The position numbers and the translations under genes were made by a program. Shown in pieces: positions 17,763 to 26,634 of a stretch of DNA of 64,000 bases (its first letter is position 1; every line of letters begins with the position of its first letter). The stretch lies in contig NZ_CP107880.1 in assembly GCF_036013745.1 (NCBI RefSeq), forward strand, positions 10,044,001 to 10,108,000. Direction: 5' to 3'. The DNA comes from Streptomyces sp. NBC_00483. Its GTDB lineage: Bacteria; Actinomycetota; Actinomycetes; Streptomycetales; Streptomycetaceae. The notes under the pieces are model-generated. The model did not search any database. It was not told the DNA's origin and worked only from the letters and a program-made list of their open reading frames with translations.

Positions 17763-19130
17763 GTGCCCCAGGACCCCACCCTGCGTGCCAAGGCCCAGCG
17801 TCACCTCGGCCCGCACTTCACCCGCAAGGACAGCTGGTACGACACCCCGCCGCCGGTCTACGTCCGCGGCGACGGCTGCCACCTCTACGACGACGAGGGC
17901 AGGCGCCACCTCGACGGCCTCTCCGGGCTGTTCTGCGTGAACATCGGCCACGGCCGCGCCGATGTGGTGGCCGCGGGCGCCAAGCAGATGGAGACCCTCG
18001 CGTACTCCACCAACTGGGGCGCGGCCCACCCGCCCGCCATCGAGGCGGCGAGCCTGGTCGCCGAACTCGCGCCGGGCGACCTGGACGTGACGTACTTCGT
18101 CAACTCCGGTTCGGAGGCGGTCGAGACGGCGATCAAGTTTGCACGCCAGTACCACCGTTCGCAGGGACAGCCTGAACGTACGAAGATCATCAGCCGGTCG
18201 ATGGCCTACCACGGTGTCACCCTGGGCGCCCTGTCCGTCACCGGCCTCCCCAAGATCAGGGAACCCTTCGGGCCGCTGCTCCCGGGCATCCGTCACGTCC
18301 CCAACACCCTTGGATTCACCGGCGATTGCGGACCGGCAGCGGAACTCGACTGCGTCCGCGCGATAGAGCGGGCCATCGCCGAGGAGGGCCCGGAGACGGT
18401 CGCCGCGGTCTTCGCCGAACCCGTGCAGAACGGCCGCGGCGCCCTCGTCCCACCGGACGGCTACTGGCGCGAACTGCGCCGCATCTGCGACGAGCACGGC
18501 ATCCTGCTCGTCGCAGACGAGGTCATCTGCTCCTTCGGCCGGCTCGGCCACTGGTTCGGCAGCGCGGCCGAGGGTGTCGTCCCCGACCTGATCACCTTCG
18601 CCAAGGGAGCCACCTCGGGCTACGCCCCGCTCGGCGGCGCCATCGTCCGCGAGCCCCTGGTGCGCGGACTGTACGACTCACCGCTCGGCGGCACCTTCAC
18701 GCACGGCGCCACCTGGGGCGGACACCCGGTGTCCACGGCCGTCGCCGTCGCCAACATCGGCGCCATGCGCGACGAGAACATCCCCGGCAACGTGCGGGAC
18801 CTCGGCCCGGTCCTGCGGGCCGGACTCGACGAGATCGCGGCACGCCACCCGGTCGTCGCCGACGTCCGCGGCACCGGCTTCTTCTACGCGGTCGAATTCA
18901 CGGCCGACCGGGAAAGCGGCCGGGATCTGACCGAGGAGCAGTCGACGCGAGTCCTGCGCGAGGTGCTGCCGGACGCGATGCGCCGCACCGGCGTGATCCT
19001 GCGGCCCGACGACCGCGGCGCGACGATGCTGATGGTGGCTCCGCCGCTGGTCGCGGACCGGGCGGTGCTCGGCGAACTGCTGGAAGGCGTCGACGAGATG
19101 GTGGCTTCGGTCGCCCGCGCCGTGGCCTGA
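17763..19130 (+). CDS. tpa: Class III aminotransferase, probable taurine:pyruvate aminotransferase
   Basis: The 455-residue (from the GTG) PLP enzyme has the class III layout: TYFVNSGSEAVETAIKFAR, LLVADEVICSFGRLG, and the Schiff-base lysine K281 in TFAKGATSGYAPLGG. Sequence family alone would also allow other omega-amino acid transaminases; linkage to ald, a MocR regulator and xsc points to taurine:pyruvate aminotransferase, which makes sulfoacetaldehyde and alanine. GTG at 17763 is chosen because AAGGAG ends 6 bp before it; an ATG at 17730 in the same frame lies in the GAACGY array and has no ribosome site. It probably forms an operon with ald (52 bp gap). Confidence 0.85.
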   Translation: MPQDPTLRAKAQRHLGPHFTRKDSWYDTPPPVYVRGDGCHLYDDEGRRHLDGLSGLFCVNIGHGRADVVAAGAKQMETLAYSTNWGAAHPPAIEAASLVAELAPGDLDVTYFVNSGSEAVETAIKFARQYHRSQGQPERTKIISRSMAYHGVTLGALSVTGLPKIREPFGPLLPGIRHVPNTLGFTGDCGPAAELDCVRAIERAIAEEGPETVAAVFAEPVQNGRGALVPPDGYWRELRRICDEHGILLVADEVICSFGRLGHWFGSAAEGVVPDLITFAKGATSGYAPLGGAIVREPLVRGLYDSPLGGTFTHGATWGGHPVSTAVAVANIGAMRDENIPGNVRDLGPVLRAGLDEIAARHPVVADVRGTGFFYAVEFTADRESGRDLTEEQSTRVLREVLPDAMRRTGVILRPDDRGATMLMVAPPLVADRAVLGELLEGVDEMVASVARAVA

Positions 19131-19199
19131 GACGTCGTTCGTTTCGACCGTGTGAACGGTTCGTTGAACGCGCCCGGCGGCCCCTGGGGGGTGCCGAAA

Positions 19200-19250
19200 C
19201 TGTCCGACGGCGCCGCCACATGATCATCATGTGCCGGCGCCGCCGGACAG
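19200..19250. repeat. 51-bp near-perfect palindrome before the permease
   Basis: Arms 19200-19224 and 19226-19250 match at 23 of 25 positions around a single central base; the core is CACATGAT-c-ATCATGTG. It sits 70 bp after the tpa stop and 33 bp before the permease start. It could act as a terminator/attenuator hairpin in RNA or as an extended operator in DNA. The outer edge contains TGTCCGAC, also found near the GntR gene at 21510. Confidence 0.85.
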
Positions 19251-19282
19251 GCCCACGCCAGACCGACGGAGAAGAGGCGGAC

Positions 19283-20728
19283 GTGACGGACACCAGCGAC
19301 AGATCCCTGCGGGACGACGGCACGACCGAGCCCTCCGGCGGCCCAGGTCTGCGCAGCGCCCTCAAACAGCGCCACATGACCCTGATCGCGATCGGCGGTG
19401 TCATCGGCGCCGGGCTCTTCGTCGGCAGCCGCGTCGTCATCCAGGACACCGGACCCGCCGCCGTGATCTCCTTCGCGCTCGCCGGCGGCCTGGTCATCCT
19501 CGTGATGCGGATGCTCGGCGAAATGGCGGTGGCACGCCCGGCCGTCGGCTCCTTCCACGCCTACGCCCGCCTGGCCCTCGGCCCGCTGGGCAGCTTCACG
19601 ATCGGCTGGCTGTACTGGTACTTCTGGGTCAACGTGGTGGCCCTCGAAGCGGTCGCCGGCGCCGAACTCGTCCGAGCCTGGCTCCCCGGCCTCCCGCTCT
19701 GGACGATCAGCCTCGCCCTGATGCTGATCCTGACGGCGGTCAACATGCTGTCGGTGAAGACCTTCGGCGAGTTCGAGTACTGGTTCTCGTCGATCAAGGT
19801 CGCCGCGATCACGGTGTTCCTCGTCGTCGGCCTCGTCTTCGTGGTCGGCCTGTGGCCGGGAGCCCACGACGCGGGCGGCGTCGACAACCTCACCGCACAC
19901 GGCGGCTTCCTTCCGATGGGCCTGGGCCCGGTCCTCACATCCATCATCCCGGCGGTCGGCTTCTTCACCGGCGCGGAGATCGCCGCGCTCGCGGCCGCCG
20001 AATCCGCCGAACCGGGCCGCAACGTCGCGCGGGCGACCCGCTCTGTCGTCCTGCGCGTCCTGCTCTTCTACGTGGGCTCAATCTTCCTGGTCGTCGCGAT
20101 CGTCCCGTGGAGCTCGGACAAGCTGAACGGCGGCCCGTACATCGCGGCACTCCAGGAGATCGGCATCCCCGGCGCCGACACCATGATGCGCATCCTGATC
20201 CTGATCGCGGTCCTCTCCTCCCTCAACGCGGGCCTGTACTCGGCGTCCCGGATCGTCTTCGCCCTGACGCGGGAGGGCGAGGCACCACGCGGCCTCACAA
20301 AACTCAGCCGCAGCGGAGTCCCACGCCGAGCCATCCTCCTCGCCACGGTCCTCGGCTACGTGGCCGTGGTCTTCGCCTACGTGTCCCCGGACACGGTCTT
20401 CTCCTTCATCGTGCACTCCTACGGAGCCGTCGCCCTCTTCGTCTACCTCCTGGTCGCCCTCTCCCAACTCCGCCTGCGCAAGCGTCTGGAACGCGAGGAC
20501 CCCGACTCCCTGACCCTCAAGATGTGGGGCTACCCGTACCTGAGCTGGTTCACGATCGGCGCGATGGTCGTGGTCATCGCCGCGATGGCGATCCTCCCGG
20601 CAACCCGCGCGGACTTCGCCGCAAGCCTGCTCACGGTCGTGGTTGTCCTGACCTCCTACGCCGCCCTCCGCAGACGCCGCCGTGCGCAGGAGCAGCGTGA
20701 CAACGGGGTCAACCGGTCGTCGGCATGA
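19283..20728 (+). CDS. APC family amino acid permease (AAT/GABA-permease-like)
   Basis: The 481-residue protein begins with a soluble tail, then the APC/AAT motif LKQRHMTLIAIGGVIGAGLFVGS and about 12 membrane segments, with GYLYWYFW-like and FTGAEIAALAAAES motifs typical of proton-coupled amino acid importers such as GABA or aromatic permeases. GTG at 19283 is preceded by GAAGAGG; the frame is open far upstream only because it overlaps tpa out of frame. It could supply taurine or another omega-amino acid to Tpa/Ald, but the 152-bp gap and palindrome suggest separate control, perhaps by the convergent FadR-type regulator. The 3' end overlaps that gene by 20 bp. Confidence 0.88.
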   Translation: MTDTSDRSLRDDGTTEPSGGPGLRSALKQRHMTLIAIGGVIGAGLFVGSRVVIQDTGPAAVISFALAGGLVILVMRMLGEMAVARPAVGSFHAYARLALGPLGSFTIGWLYWYFWVNVVALEAVAGAELVRAWLPGLPLWTISLALMLILTAVNMLSVKTFGEFEYWFSSIKVAAITVFLVVGLVFVVGLWPGAHDAGGVDNLTAHGGFLPMGLGPVLTSIIPAVGFFTGAEIAALAAAESAEPGRNVARATRSVVLRVLLFYVGSIFLVVAIVPWSSDKLNGGPYIAALQEIGIPGADTMMRILILIAVLSSLNAGLYSASRIVFALTREGEAPRGLTKLSRSGVPRRAILLATVLGYVAVVFAYVSPDTVFSFIVHSYGAVALFVYLLVALSQLRLRKRLEREDPDSLTLKMWGYPYLSWFTIGAMVVVIAAMAILPATRADFAASLLTVVVVLTSYAALRRRRRAQEQRDNGVNRSSA

Positions 20729-21365
20729 AGGCCTTGGCGTGTGCGAGGTGTGCCTCCAGTAGGCCGGCCGCTTCCTCGCCCTTCGCCTGACGCAGCAGCG
20801 ACACGATCTCCCGGTGCTCCTCGACCTGCGCCGGGAGATCGTCGCTCGTGCGGTCCGTGGTGGCCACCGCGAGCTTGATCTCCGACATGAGGTCGCGGGC
20901 GGTCGTCGTCAGACGCGGGCTGCCCAACAGCCCCACGATGGCCACGTGCACGGACAGATGGGCCTCCGTGACGACACTGGCGGTGGCCGACGAGGCGACC
21001 GCCTCCTCGAAGTCGCGCTGGGCCGCGGTGAGGGCCACGAGGTCGGCGCGGGTGGCCTGCACCACCGAGCGGGCCGCCGCCGTCTCGAGGACGCGCCGCG
21101 CCTTGAAGATGTCCTCGATCTCCTCCTCGGTGAGCCGCCGCACCTCGACCCCGCGGTTCGGCCGCCGCACCAACAGGCCCTCGGCGGTGAGGATCTGGAG
21201 CGCCTCGCGCACGGTGCTGCGGGAGACGCCGAGGCTCTCCGCGACATTGCTCTCACGCAGGGATGTGCCGCCCTCGATGGCGCCCCGGTACATCTCTTCG
21301 CGCAGCGCGTGGGCCACCCGGTCCACCGTGCTGGAGCGATCGATCTCTATGGGTCCCAGCGCCAT
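20709..21365 (-). CDS. GntR/FadR (FCD-domain) transcriptional regulator
   Basis: The 218-residue protein has a GntR winged helix (LREEMYRGAIEGGTSLRESN, then VAESLGVSRSTVREALQIL) and an all-helical FCD ligand domain with metal-type histidines (HLSVHVAIVG near 140, EEHREIVSLL near 187 and the final HLAHAK). FCD regulators sense carboxylates or amino acids. ATG at 21365 follows GAGGGAG. It overlaps the permease tail (convergent) and is divergent from the ArgH-family operon at 21676, so it may control the operon, the permease or both. Upstream TGTCCGACA (21510-21518) is a candidate site. Confidence 0.9.
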   Translation of the reverse strand: MALGPIEIDRSSTVDRVAHALREEMYRGAIEGGTSLRESNVAESLGVSRSTVREALQILTAEGLLVRRPNRGVEVRRLTEEEIEDIFKARRVLETAAARSVVQATRADLVALTAAQRDFEEAVASSATASVVTEAHLSVHVAIVGLLGSPRLTTTARDLMSEIKLAVATTDRTSDDLPAQVEEHREIVSLLRQAKGEEAAGLLEAHLAHAKAFMPTTG

Positions 21366-21675
21366 CGCGTTCTCCCTCAAGGCGTACGTCGGATTGCCGG
21401 ACGATTCTTGCCGACACCTTACTGGCAGCCGTTTACCGGGCTCAGGTGGGGAGTTGGGTACCGGAATTGATCTCTCCGACTCTTGACGGTAACCCAGCGT
21501 TGCTGAGATTGTCCGACACGCAGTCAATCCGGCGAGACCCGTCGACGGCTGCCCTGTTCTGCCCCGACTCGCCCTGCCCTGCCTCGCCCAGCTCTGCCTG
21601 CGGGCGGTCCTTCGGGCGCCCCCACCCTGCCGACCGCTGCTGTCGAGCTGCCCCTTTCCCCCAGGGAGACCGTTC
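21366..21675. promoter_or_regulatory. Divergent GntR/argH-operon control region
   Basis: A 310-bp gap without a supported gene. It holds a small palindrome TGTCCGACA at 21510-21518, the related ATTGCCGGACGAT at 21393-21405, and GATTG...CAATC arms at about 21507-21528, all plausible FadR-type operator parts. The right half (about 21540-21660) is C-rich leader without visible structure. Confidence 0.4.
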
Positions 21676-23112
21676 ATGACCGGTACCGCCGCTGCCACCA
21701 CACGCCTTTGGGGCGGACGCTTCCGCAACGCCCCGGACGAAGCACTGACCACGCTGTCGCGTTCCGAGCCGAGCTACTTCGACATGGCGCCCTACGACCT
21801 CGCGGGTTCCCGCTCCCACGCCCGCGAACTGCACCGGGCAGGACTGCTCGACGACGCCGAACTGGCGACGCTGATCGAGGCCATCGACGTACTCGACGGC
21901 GAGTACGCGCGCGGGGAGGTGCGGCCGATCCCCGAGGACGAGGACGTCCACACGTTCCTGGAGCGGGTACTCAGCGAGCGGCTCGGCGCGGTCGGCGGAA
22001 AGCTGCGCGCCGGACGCTCCCGCAACGACCAGGCCGCCAACGACCTGCGGCTCTACCTCCGTGACCAGGTGCGCCACCTCGCCGACGCCGCCGCCGACCT
22101 GGAGGACGCCCTGCTCGCCCAGGCCCGGCGGCACCGCGCCACCCCGGCCCCCGGCTTCACCCACCTGCAGCCCGCCCAGCCGATCACCTTCGGCCACCAA
22201 CTCCTCGCGCACACCCACGCGATCAGCCGCGACATCGACCGGCTGCGCGACTGGGACCGCCGCAGCGCACGCTCCCCGCTGGGCGCCGCGGCCCTCGCCG
22301 GATCGGCCATCGCGCTCACCCCCGAGCACGCCGCACGCGAGCTCGGATACGAGCGCACCTGCGCCAACTCCATTGACGCGGTGGCCAGTCGGGACCACGT
22401 CGCCGAGTTCCTCTTCGTCGGCTCGATGCTCGCCGTCGACGTGTCCCGGCTCGCCGAGGAGATCTGCCTCTGGGCCAGCCGCCAGTTCCGCTGGATCGCG
22501 CTCGACGACCGCTTCGCCACCGGCTCGTCGATCATGCCGCAGAAGAAGAACCCGGACATCGCCGAACTGGCCCGCGGCAAGGCCGGCCGCCTCGCCGGGA
22601 ACCTGATGGGTGTCATCGGCGCGCTCAAGGGCCTCCCGCTCGCCTACAACCGGGACCTCGCGGAGGACAAGCGCGCCGCCTTCGACACCGTCGAGACCCT
22701 GCTGATGGTGCTGCCCGCGATGTCCGGGCTCGTGCGTACCTTCGTCGTCGACGAGGCCGAGCTGCGCGCGCAGGCCACCGGCGGATTCACCCTCGCCACC
22801 GAGATCGCGGACTGGCTCGCCCGCAGCGGCGTCCCGTTCAGCGAGGCCCACGAGATCACCGGCGCTGTCGTGCAGCTCTGCGAGGAGCGCGGCGTCGACC
22901 TGGAGGAGCTGAGCGACGCCGACTACGCGGGCGTCGACCCCCGCCTCACCCCCGAGGTGCGCTCCGTCCTCACCGTCGAGGCCGCGCTCGCCGCCCGCAG
23001 CGGACAGGGCGGCACCGCGCCCGCCCAGGTCGACGTGCAGATAGAGGAGTTGGAGGCGCTCATCGCCGAACAGCGCACATGGGCCGCCGCCTACCAGGGG
23101 CCCCGCGCATGA
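21676..23112 (+). CDS. argH: Argininosuccinate lyase (ArgH) family C-N lyase, probable catabolic paralog
   Basis: The 478-residue protein is a full-length aspartase/fumarase-superfamily lyase of the ArgH branch: TRLWGGRF at the start, KLRAGRSRNDQAANDLRLYL, the histidine motif FTHLQPAQPITF, and the catalytic serine loop GSSIMPQKKNPD with the usual KGLPLAYNRDLAEDK. These residues eliminate fumarate from argininosuccinate. But it heads an operon with an amino-acid ABC importer, two deacetylases and an MmgE/PrpD protein, not arginine genes, and around the motif it has QAAND where housekeeping ArgH has QVAT. Relatives act on other N-substituted aspartates (ethylenediamine-disuccinate or iminodisuccinate lyases). 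I infer catabolic elimination of fumarate; genuine ArgH activity is the main alternative. Confidence 0.85.
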   Translation: MTGTAAATTRLWGGRFRNAPDEALTTLSRSEPSYFDMAPYDLAGSRSHARELHRAGLLDDAELATLIEAIDVLDGEYARGEVRPIPEDEDVHTFLERVLSERLGAVGGKLRAGRSRNDQAANDLRLYLRDQVRHLADAAADLEDALLAQARRHRATPAPGFTHLQPAQPITFGHQLLAHTHAISRDIDRLRDWDRRSARSPLGAAALAGSAIALTPEHAARELGYERTCANSIDAVASRDHVAEFLFVGSMLAVDVSRLAEEICLWASRQFRWIALDDRFATGSSIMPQKKNPDIAELARGKAGRLAGNLMGVIGALKGLPLAYNRDLAEDKRAAFDTVETLLMVLPAMSGLVRTFVVDEAELRAQATGGFTLATEIADWLARSGVPFSEAHEITGAVVQLCEERGVDLEELSDADYAGVDPRLTPEVRSVLTVEAALAARSGQGGTAPAQVDVQIEELEALIAEQRTWAAAYQGPRA

Positions 23113-23165
23113 GCACGCCACCACCCCCGACCGGCACCACCGCACCCGGAGAAGAGAGTTACGTC

Positions 23166-24080
23166 ATGTCCGAAGCAGTAGCGGAGACCTCCGCGCCCGC
23201 GGACACCGGCGACCTCGTCGCGGTGCCACGCACCCACTACGGACGCTGGATCGGCGCGCTCGTGGTCGTCGCCTTCCTGGGGTGGCTGGGCTACGCCTTC
23301 GCCCACGCGGCCATCGACTGGGGCGTCGTCAAGGAGTACCTGACGATGGGGGTGCTCCTTAAGGGGCTGCTCATCACCCTCGTCCTCACGGTCGTCGGCA
23401 TGGTCCTCGGCATCGTCCTCGGTGTCCTGGTCGCCGTGATGCGCCTGTCCCGCAACCCGGTCACCTCGGGCGTCGGCTGGCTGTACGTGTGGGTGTTCCG
23501 CGGCACCCCGGTCTATCTGCAGCTGCTCGCCTGGTTCAACATCGGGCTGCTCTTCCCGTACGTGTCGCTGCCCGGCCTGGGCGGCGCCCGCACCGTCGAC
23601 CTCGTCACCCCGTTCGTCGCCGCCGCGATCGGCCTCGGCCTCAACCAGGGCGCGTACACCTCCGAAGTGGTGCGCGCCGGCATCCTCTCCATCGACGAGG
23701 GACAGACCGAGGCGGCCCAGGCACTCGGCATGTCCCGTGTGCGCACCATGGGCCAGATCGTGCTGCCGCAGGCGATGCGGGTGATCCTGCCGCCGATCGG
23801 CAACGAGACCATCGGCATGCTCAAGACGACCTCGCTCGCCTCCGCCATCGGCGTCAGCGAGATCCTCTCCGAGGCGCAGCACATCTACTTCGTCAACAAC
23901 CGGATCATGGAACTGCTGATCGTGTGTGCCATCTGGTACCTCGCCGCGGTCTCCGTCCTCTCGGTCGTCCAGTACTACCTGGAACGGCACTTCGCCAGGG
24001 GCAGCAGCAGCCGCGCGCTGCCCGCGACGCCCCTGCAGCGGCTGCGCAAGACCCTCCAGCAGAAGAAGGCGGTCTCCTGA
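23166..24080 (+). CDS. Polar amino acid-type ABC transporter permease
   Basis: A HisM/GlnP-type permease (304 residues from this start) with an N-terminal membrane segment, four to five further helices, and the EAA loop region [21 protein letters not shown]. One permease gene is present, so a homodimer is expected. The ATG at 23166 follows GGAGAAGAGAG; an alternative ATG at 23109 overlaps the ArgH-family stop (ATGA) and would add 19 Pro/Thr-rich residues. The stop overlaps the ATPase start by one base (TGATG). It imports the operon's substrate, presumably an amino- or iminocarboxylate. Confidence 0.88.
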   Translation: MSEAVAETSAPADTGDLVAVPRTHYGRWIGALVVVAFLGWLGYAFAHAAIDWGVVKEYLTMGVLLKGLLITLVLTVVGMVLGIVLGVLVAVMRLSRNPVTSGVGWLYVWVFRGTPVYLQLLAWFNIGLLFPYVSLPGLGGARTVDLVTPFVAAAIGLGLNQGAYTSEVVRAGILSIDEGQTEAAQALGMSRVRTMGQIVLPQAMRVILPPIGNETIGMLKTTSLASAIGVSEILSEAQHIYFVNNRIMELLIVCAIWYLAAVSVLSVVQYYLERHFARGSSSRALPATPLQRLRKTLQQKKAVS

Positions 24081-24862
24081 TGAGCGTCACCACGAGCACC
24101 GAACGCGCGCTGGTGCGGGCCGAGTCGGTGCACAAGAGCTACGGCGACCTGCAGGTCCTCAGGGGCATCGACCTGGATGTGCGGCGCGGCGAGGTGGTGT
24201 GTCTGCTCGGCCCGTCCGGATCCGGCAAGAGCACCTTCCTGCGCTGCATCAACCACCTGGAGCAGGTCAACTCGGGCCGCATCTGGGTGGGCGACGAGGT
24301 GATCGGCTACCGGCAGCAGGGCAACAAGCTGCACGAGCTGAACGAGCGCGCCATCGCCCGGCAGCGGCAGCGCATCGGCATGGTCTTCCAGCGGTTCAAT
24401 CTGTTCCCGCACATGACGGCGCTGGAGAACGTGGTCGCGGCGCCCGTCGGGGTCAAGCGCGTGGCGCGCGCCGCGGCCCGTGAGCGCGCCGCCGAACTGC
24501 TGGCCCGCGTGGGCCTCAAGGACAAGGCGGACGCCTACCCGCGCCAGCTGTCCGGCGGTCAGCAGCAGCGCGTCGCCATCGCCCGCGCCCTCGCCATGGA
24601 ACCCGACCTGATGCTCTTCGACGAGCCGACCTCCGCGCTCGACCCCGAGCTGGTCGGTGAGGTCCTCGAAGTGATGAAGGACCTGGCGAGCAGCGGTCTG
24701 ACGATGATGGTCGTCACGCACGAGATCTCCTTCGCGCGCGAGGTCGCCGACCGCGTGGCATTCATGGACGGCGGCGAGATCCTCGAGGTCGGCCCGCCGA
24801 ACGAGGTGCTCGTCGACCCGCGACACCCGCGCACGCAGTCGTTCCTGGCCCGCGTCCTGTGA
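24080..24862 (+). CDS. Polar amino acid-type ABC transporter ATP-binding protein
   Basis: The 260-residue GlnQ/HisP-type ATPase has Walker [19 protein letters not shown] near residue 45, Q-loop [11 protein letters not shown], signature [16 protein letters not shown], Walker B LMLFDEP and the H-loop VTHE. Start codon overlaps the permease stop. The QxRxxIGMVFQ insert with a long pre-Q segment ([21 protein letters not shown]) is usual for amino-acid importers. Forms the uptake complex with the flanking permease and lipoprotein. Confidence 0.93.
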   Translation: MSVTTSTERALVRAESVHKSYGDLQVLRGIDLDVRRGEVVCLLGPSGSGKSTFLRCINHLEQVNSGRIWVGDEVIGYRQQGNKLHELNERAIARQRQRIGMVFQRFNLFPHMTALENVVAAPVGVKRVARAAARERAAELLARVGLKDKADAYPRQLSGGQQQRVAIARALAMEPDLMLFDEPTSALDPELVGEVLEVMKDLASSGLTMMVVTHEISFAREVADRVAFMDGGEILEVGPPNEVLVDPRHPRTQSFLARVL

Positions 24863-24885
24863 GCCCCGAGTCCGCAGGAGAAGCC

Positions 24886-25758
24886 ATGTCCCGTTCGCTC
24901 CGGGCACTCACGGCGGTCGCGGCCTGCCTCGCCGCGACGGCCGCGCTCACCGGCTGTGTCAGCACCAGCATGCCCGCGTCGGCGGCCGGCAAGGGCGGCC
25001 TGCCGCCCTCCATCACCGAGGACAAGGAGCTCAAGGTCGGCCTGTCGCCCGACTTCCCGCCGATGGAGTACCGCGACGAGAAGACCAACCGCGTGGTGGG
25101 CGTCGACGTCGACCTCGCGCGGGCGCTCGGCGCCGCGCTCGGCCTCAAGGTCACGTTCCAGGAGCAGAAGTTCGACCAGCTCATGAACTCCGTGACCACC
25201 TCCCGCGTCGACATGGTGATGTCAGGGATCTCCGACACCGTCGACCGCCAGGAGACCGTGGACTTCGTCGACTACTTCGACACCGTCGGCCGCTTCTACA
25301 CACTGCCGGGCCGCGCCGACGACTTCCGTGACGGCGACGACGTGTGCGGCCGCAAGCTCGCCGTCAGCAAGACGACCGACTACTACGGCCAGGCACTCGA
25401 CTACAACAAGAGGTACTGCACAGGAAAGGGCAAGCCCGCCATCCGCGTCCTGCCCACCGACTCCGGCGCCGCGGCCCGACTGCAACTGGAGCAGAAGCGC
25501 GCGGACGTCGCCATCCAGGGCGGCGAGAACCTGGCCTTCTTCGACCGCACCGAACCCGGACGGTTCAAGGCGGTCCTCGACCCGATCCCGGCGAAGCCGT
25601 TCGCCGCCGTGGTGAAGAAGGACGACAAGCCCATGGCACGGCTCGTACTCAAGGGCTTCCGGCAGATCCGGGCCGACGGCACCTACCAGCGGATCCTGAA
25701 GAAGGCCGGCATGTCCTACGGGGCAACCGCGCCCACGTTCAACCGAGTTGAGGACTGA
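24886..25758 (+). CDS. Polar amino acid-type ABC transporter substrate-binding lipoprotein
   Basis: The 290-residue family 3 solute-binding protein has a lipoprotein signal with lipobox LTGC (Cys near residue 24), then LKVGLSPDFPPMEYRDEKT and VDVDLARALGAALGLKV, the standard start of the amino-acid-binding fold. ATG at 24886 follows AGGAGAAGCC; a GTG at 24859 overlapping the ATPase stop would give a shorter spacing but spoil the signal peptide. It should be anchored outside the membrane and deliver substrate to the permease. The next gene begins 3 bp after its stop. Confidence 0.92.
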   Translation: MSRSLRALTAVAACLAATAALTGCVSTSMPASAAGKGGLPPSITEDKELKVGLSPDFPPMEYRDEKTNRVVGVDVDLARALGAALGLKVTFQEQKFDQLMNSVTTSRVDMVMSGISDTVDRQETVDFVDYFDTVGRFYTLPGRADDFRDGDDVCGRKLAVSKTTDYYGQALDYNKRYCTGKGKPAIRVLPTDSGAAARLQLEQKRADVAIQGGENLAFFDRTEPGRFKAVLDPIPAKPFAAVVKKDDKPMARLVLKGFRQIRADGTYQRILKKAGMSYGATAPTFNRVED

Positions 25759-25761
25759 CTC

Positions 25762-26634
25762 ATGCACACCCCTGTCGACCCGCGCCCGCCGCGCTGGCCG
25801 CACGGGCACCGCGCCGCGGTCGCCCTCGCCTTCGACCTCGACGGCCCCACCGGCGGCGCCATGCTCGACGGCTCCCTGTGGGACCGGCCCGGCTACTTCG
25901 CCCTCGGCGGCTACGGACCCCACCGGGCACTGCCCCGGCTGCTCGACCTCCTCGACGACGCCGGGGTCCCCGCCACCTTCTTCGCCCCGGCCTGGGTGGT
26001 GGAGCACTGGCCCGAGGCCTGCCGCCGCATCGTCGAGCGCGGCCACGAGGTCGCCCACCACGGCTACCGGCACGAGTGCTATTACGACCTGACCGTCGAC
26101 GAACAGCACGCCGTGATCACCCGCAGCCAGCGGGTGTTCCGCGACGTCCTCGGCGTCGAGGCCACCGGCTTCCGCTCCCCGTCTGGCGACTGGCACCCCG
26201 AGACCCCGCGCGTCCTGCGCGAGCACGGCTTCCGCTACTCGAGCTCGATGCGCGGCGACGACCGCCCGTACCGGCACACCCTCGACGGCGCCACGACCGA
26301 CCTCGTGGAGATACCGGCCCGCTGGGACATGGACGACTACGCCTTCCTCGCCTACCACCGCAACCCGGACTACCCCAGCGGCCAGGACCGGATCGCGAGC
26401 TACGCCCTGACCCTCGACAACTGGAAGCGCGAGTTCGACGGCTACCGGGCCGAAGGGCTCTGCCTGACGACCCTCTTCCACCCGAAGGTCTCCGGGCGGC
26501 CCGGCCGCCTGCTGATCCTGGAGGAACTCATCGCCCACATGCGCGCACACGACGACGTCTGGTTCGCGAACTGCAACGACGTGGCCGACTGGTGGATCGA
26601 GAGCGGGCAGGGAACGGAGGCGGTCGCCGCATGA
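25762..26634 (+). CDS. Polysaccharide deacetylase (NodB-fold) family protein 1
   Basis: The 290-residue protein lacks a signal peptide and carries the NodB-fold metal triad: the aspartate in VALAFDLDG and the histidines in GHEVAHHGYRHECYY, plus a ATGFRSPSGDWHPET motif. It resembles the cytoplasmic PuuE/HpPgdA-type branch, whose members hydrolyse amide bonds in allantoin-like or other small substrates and not cell-wall glycan. It overlaps a second homologous gene by 4 bp. In this operon it probably removes an N-acyl or opens a cyclic amide. Reaction unproven. Confidence 0.88.
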   Translation: MHTPVDPRPPRWPHGHRAAVALAFDLDGPTGGAMLDGSLWDRPGYFALGGYGPHRALPRLLDLLDDAGVPATFFAPAWVVEHWPEACRRIVERGHEVAHHGYRHECYYDLTVDEQHAVITRSQRVFRDVLGVEATGFRSPSGDWHPETPRVLREHGFRYSSSMRGDDRPYRHTLDGATTDLVEIPARWDMDDYAFLAYHRNPDYPSGQDRIASYALTLDNWKREFDGYRAEGLCLTTLFHPKVSGRPGRLLILEELIAHMRAHDDVWFANCNDVADWWIESGQGTEAVAA

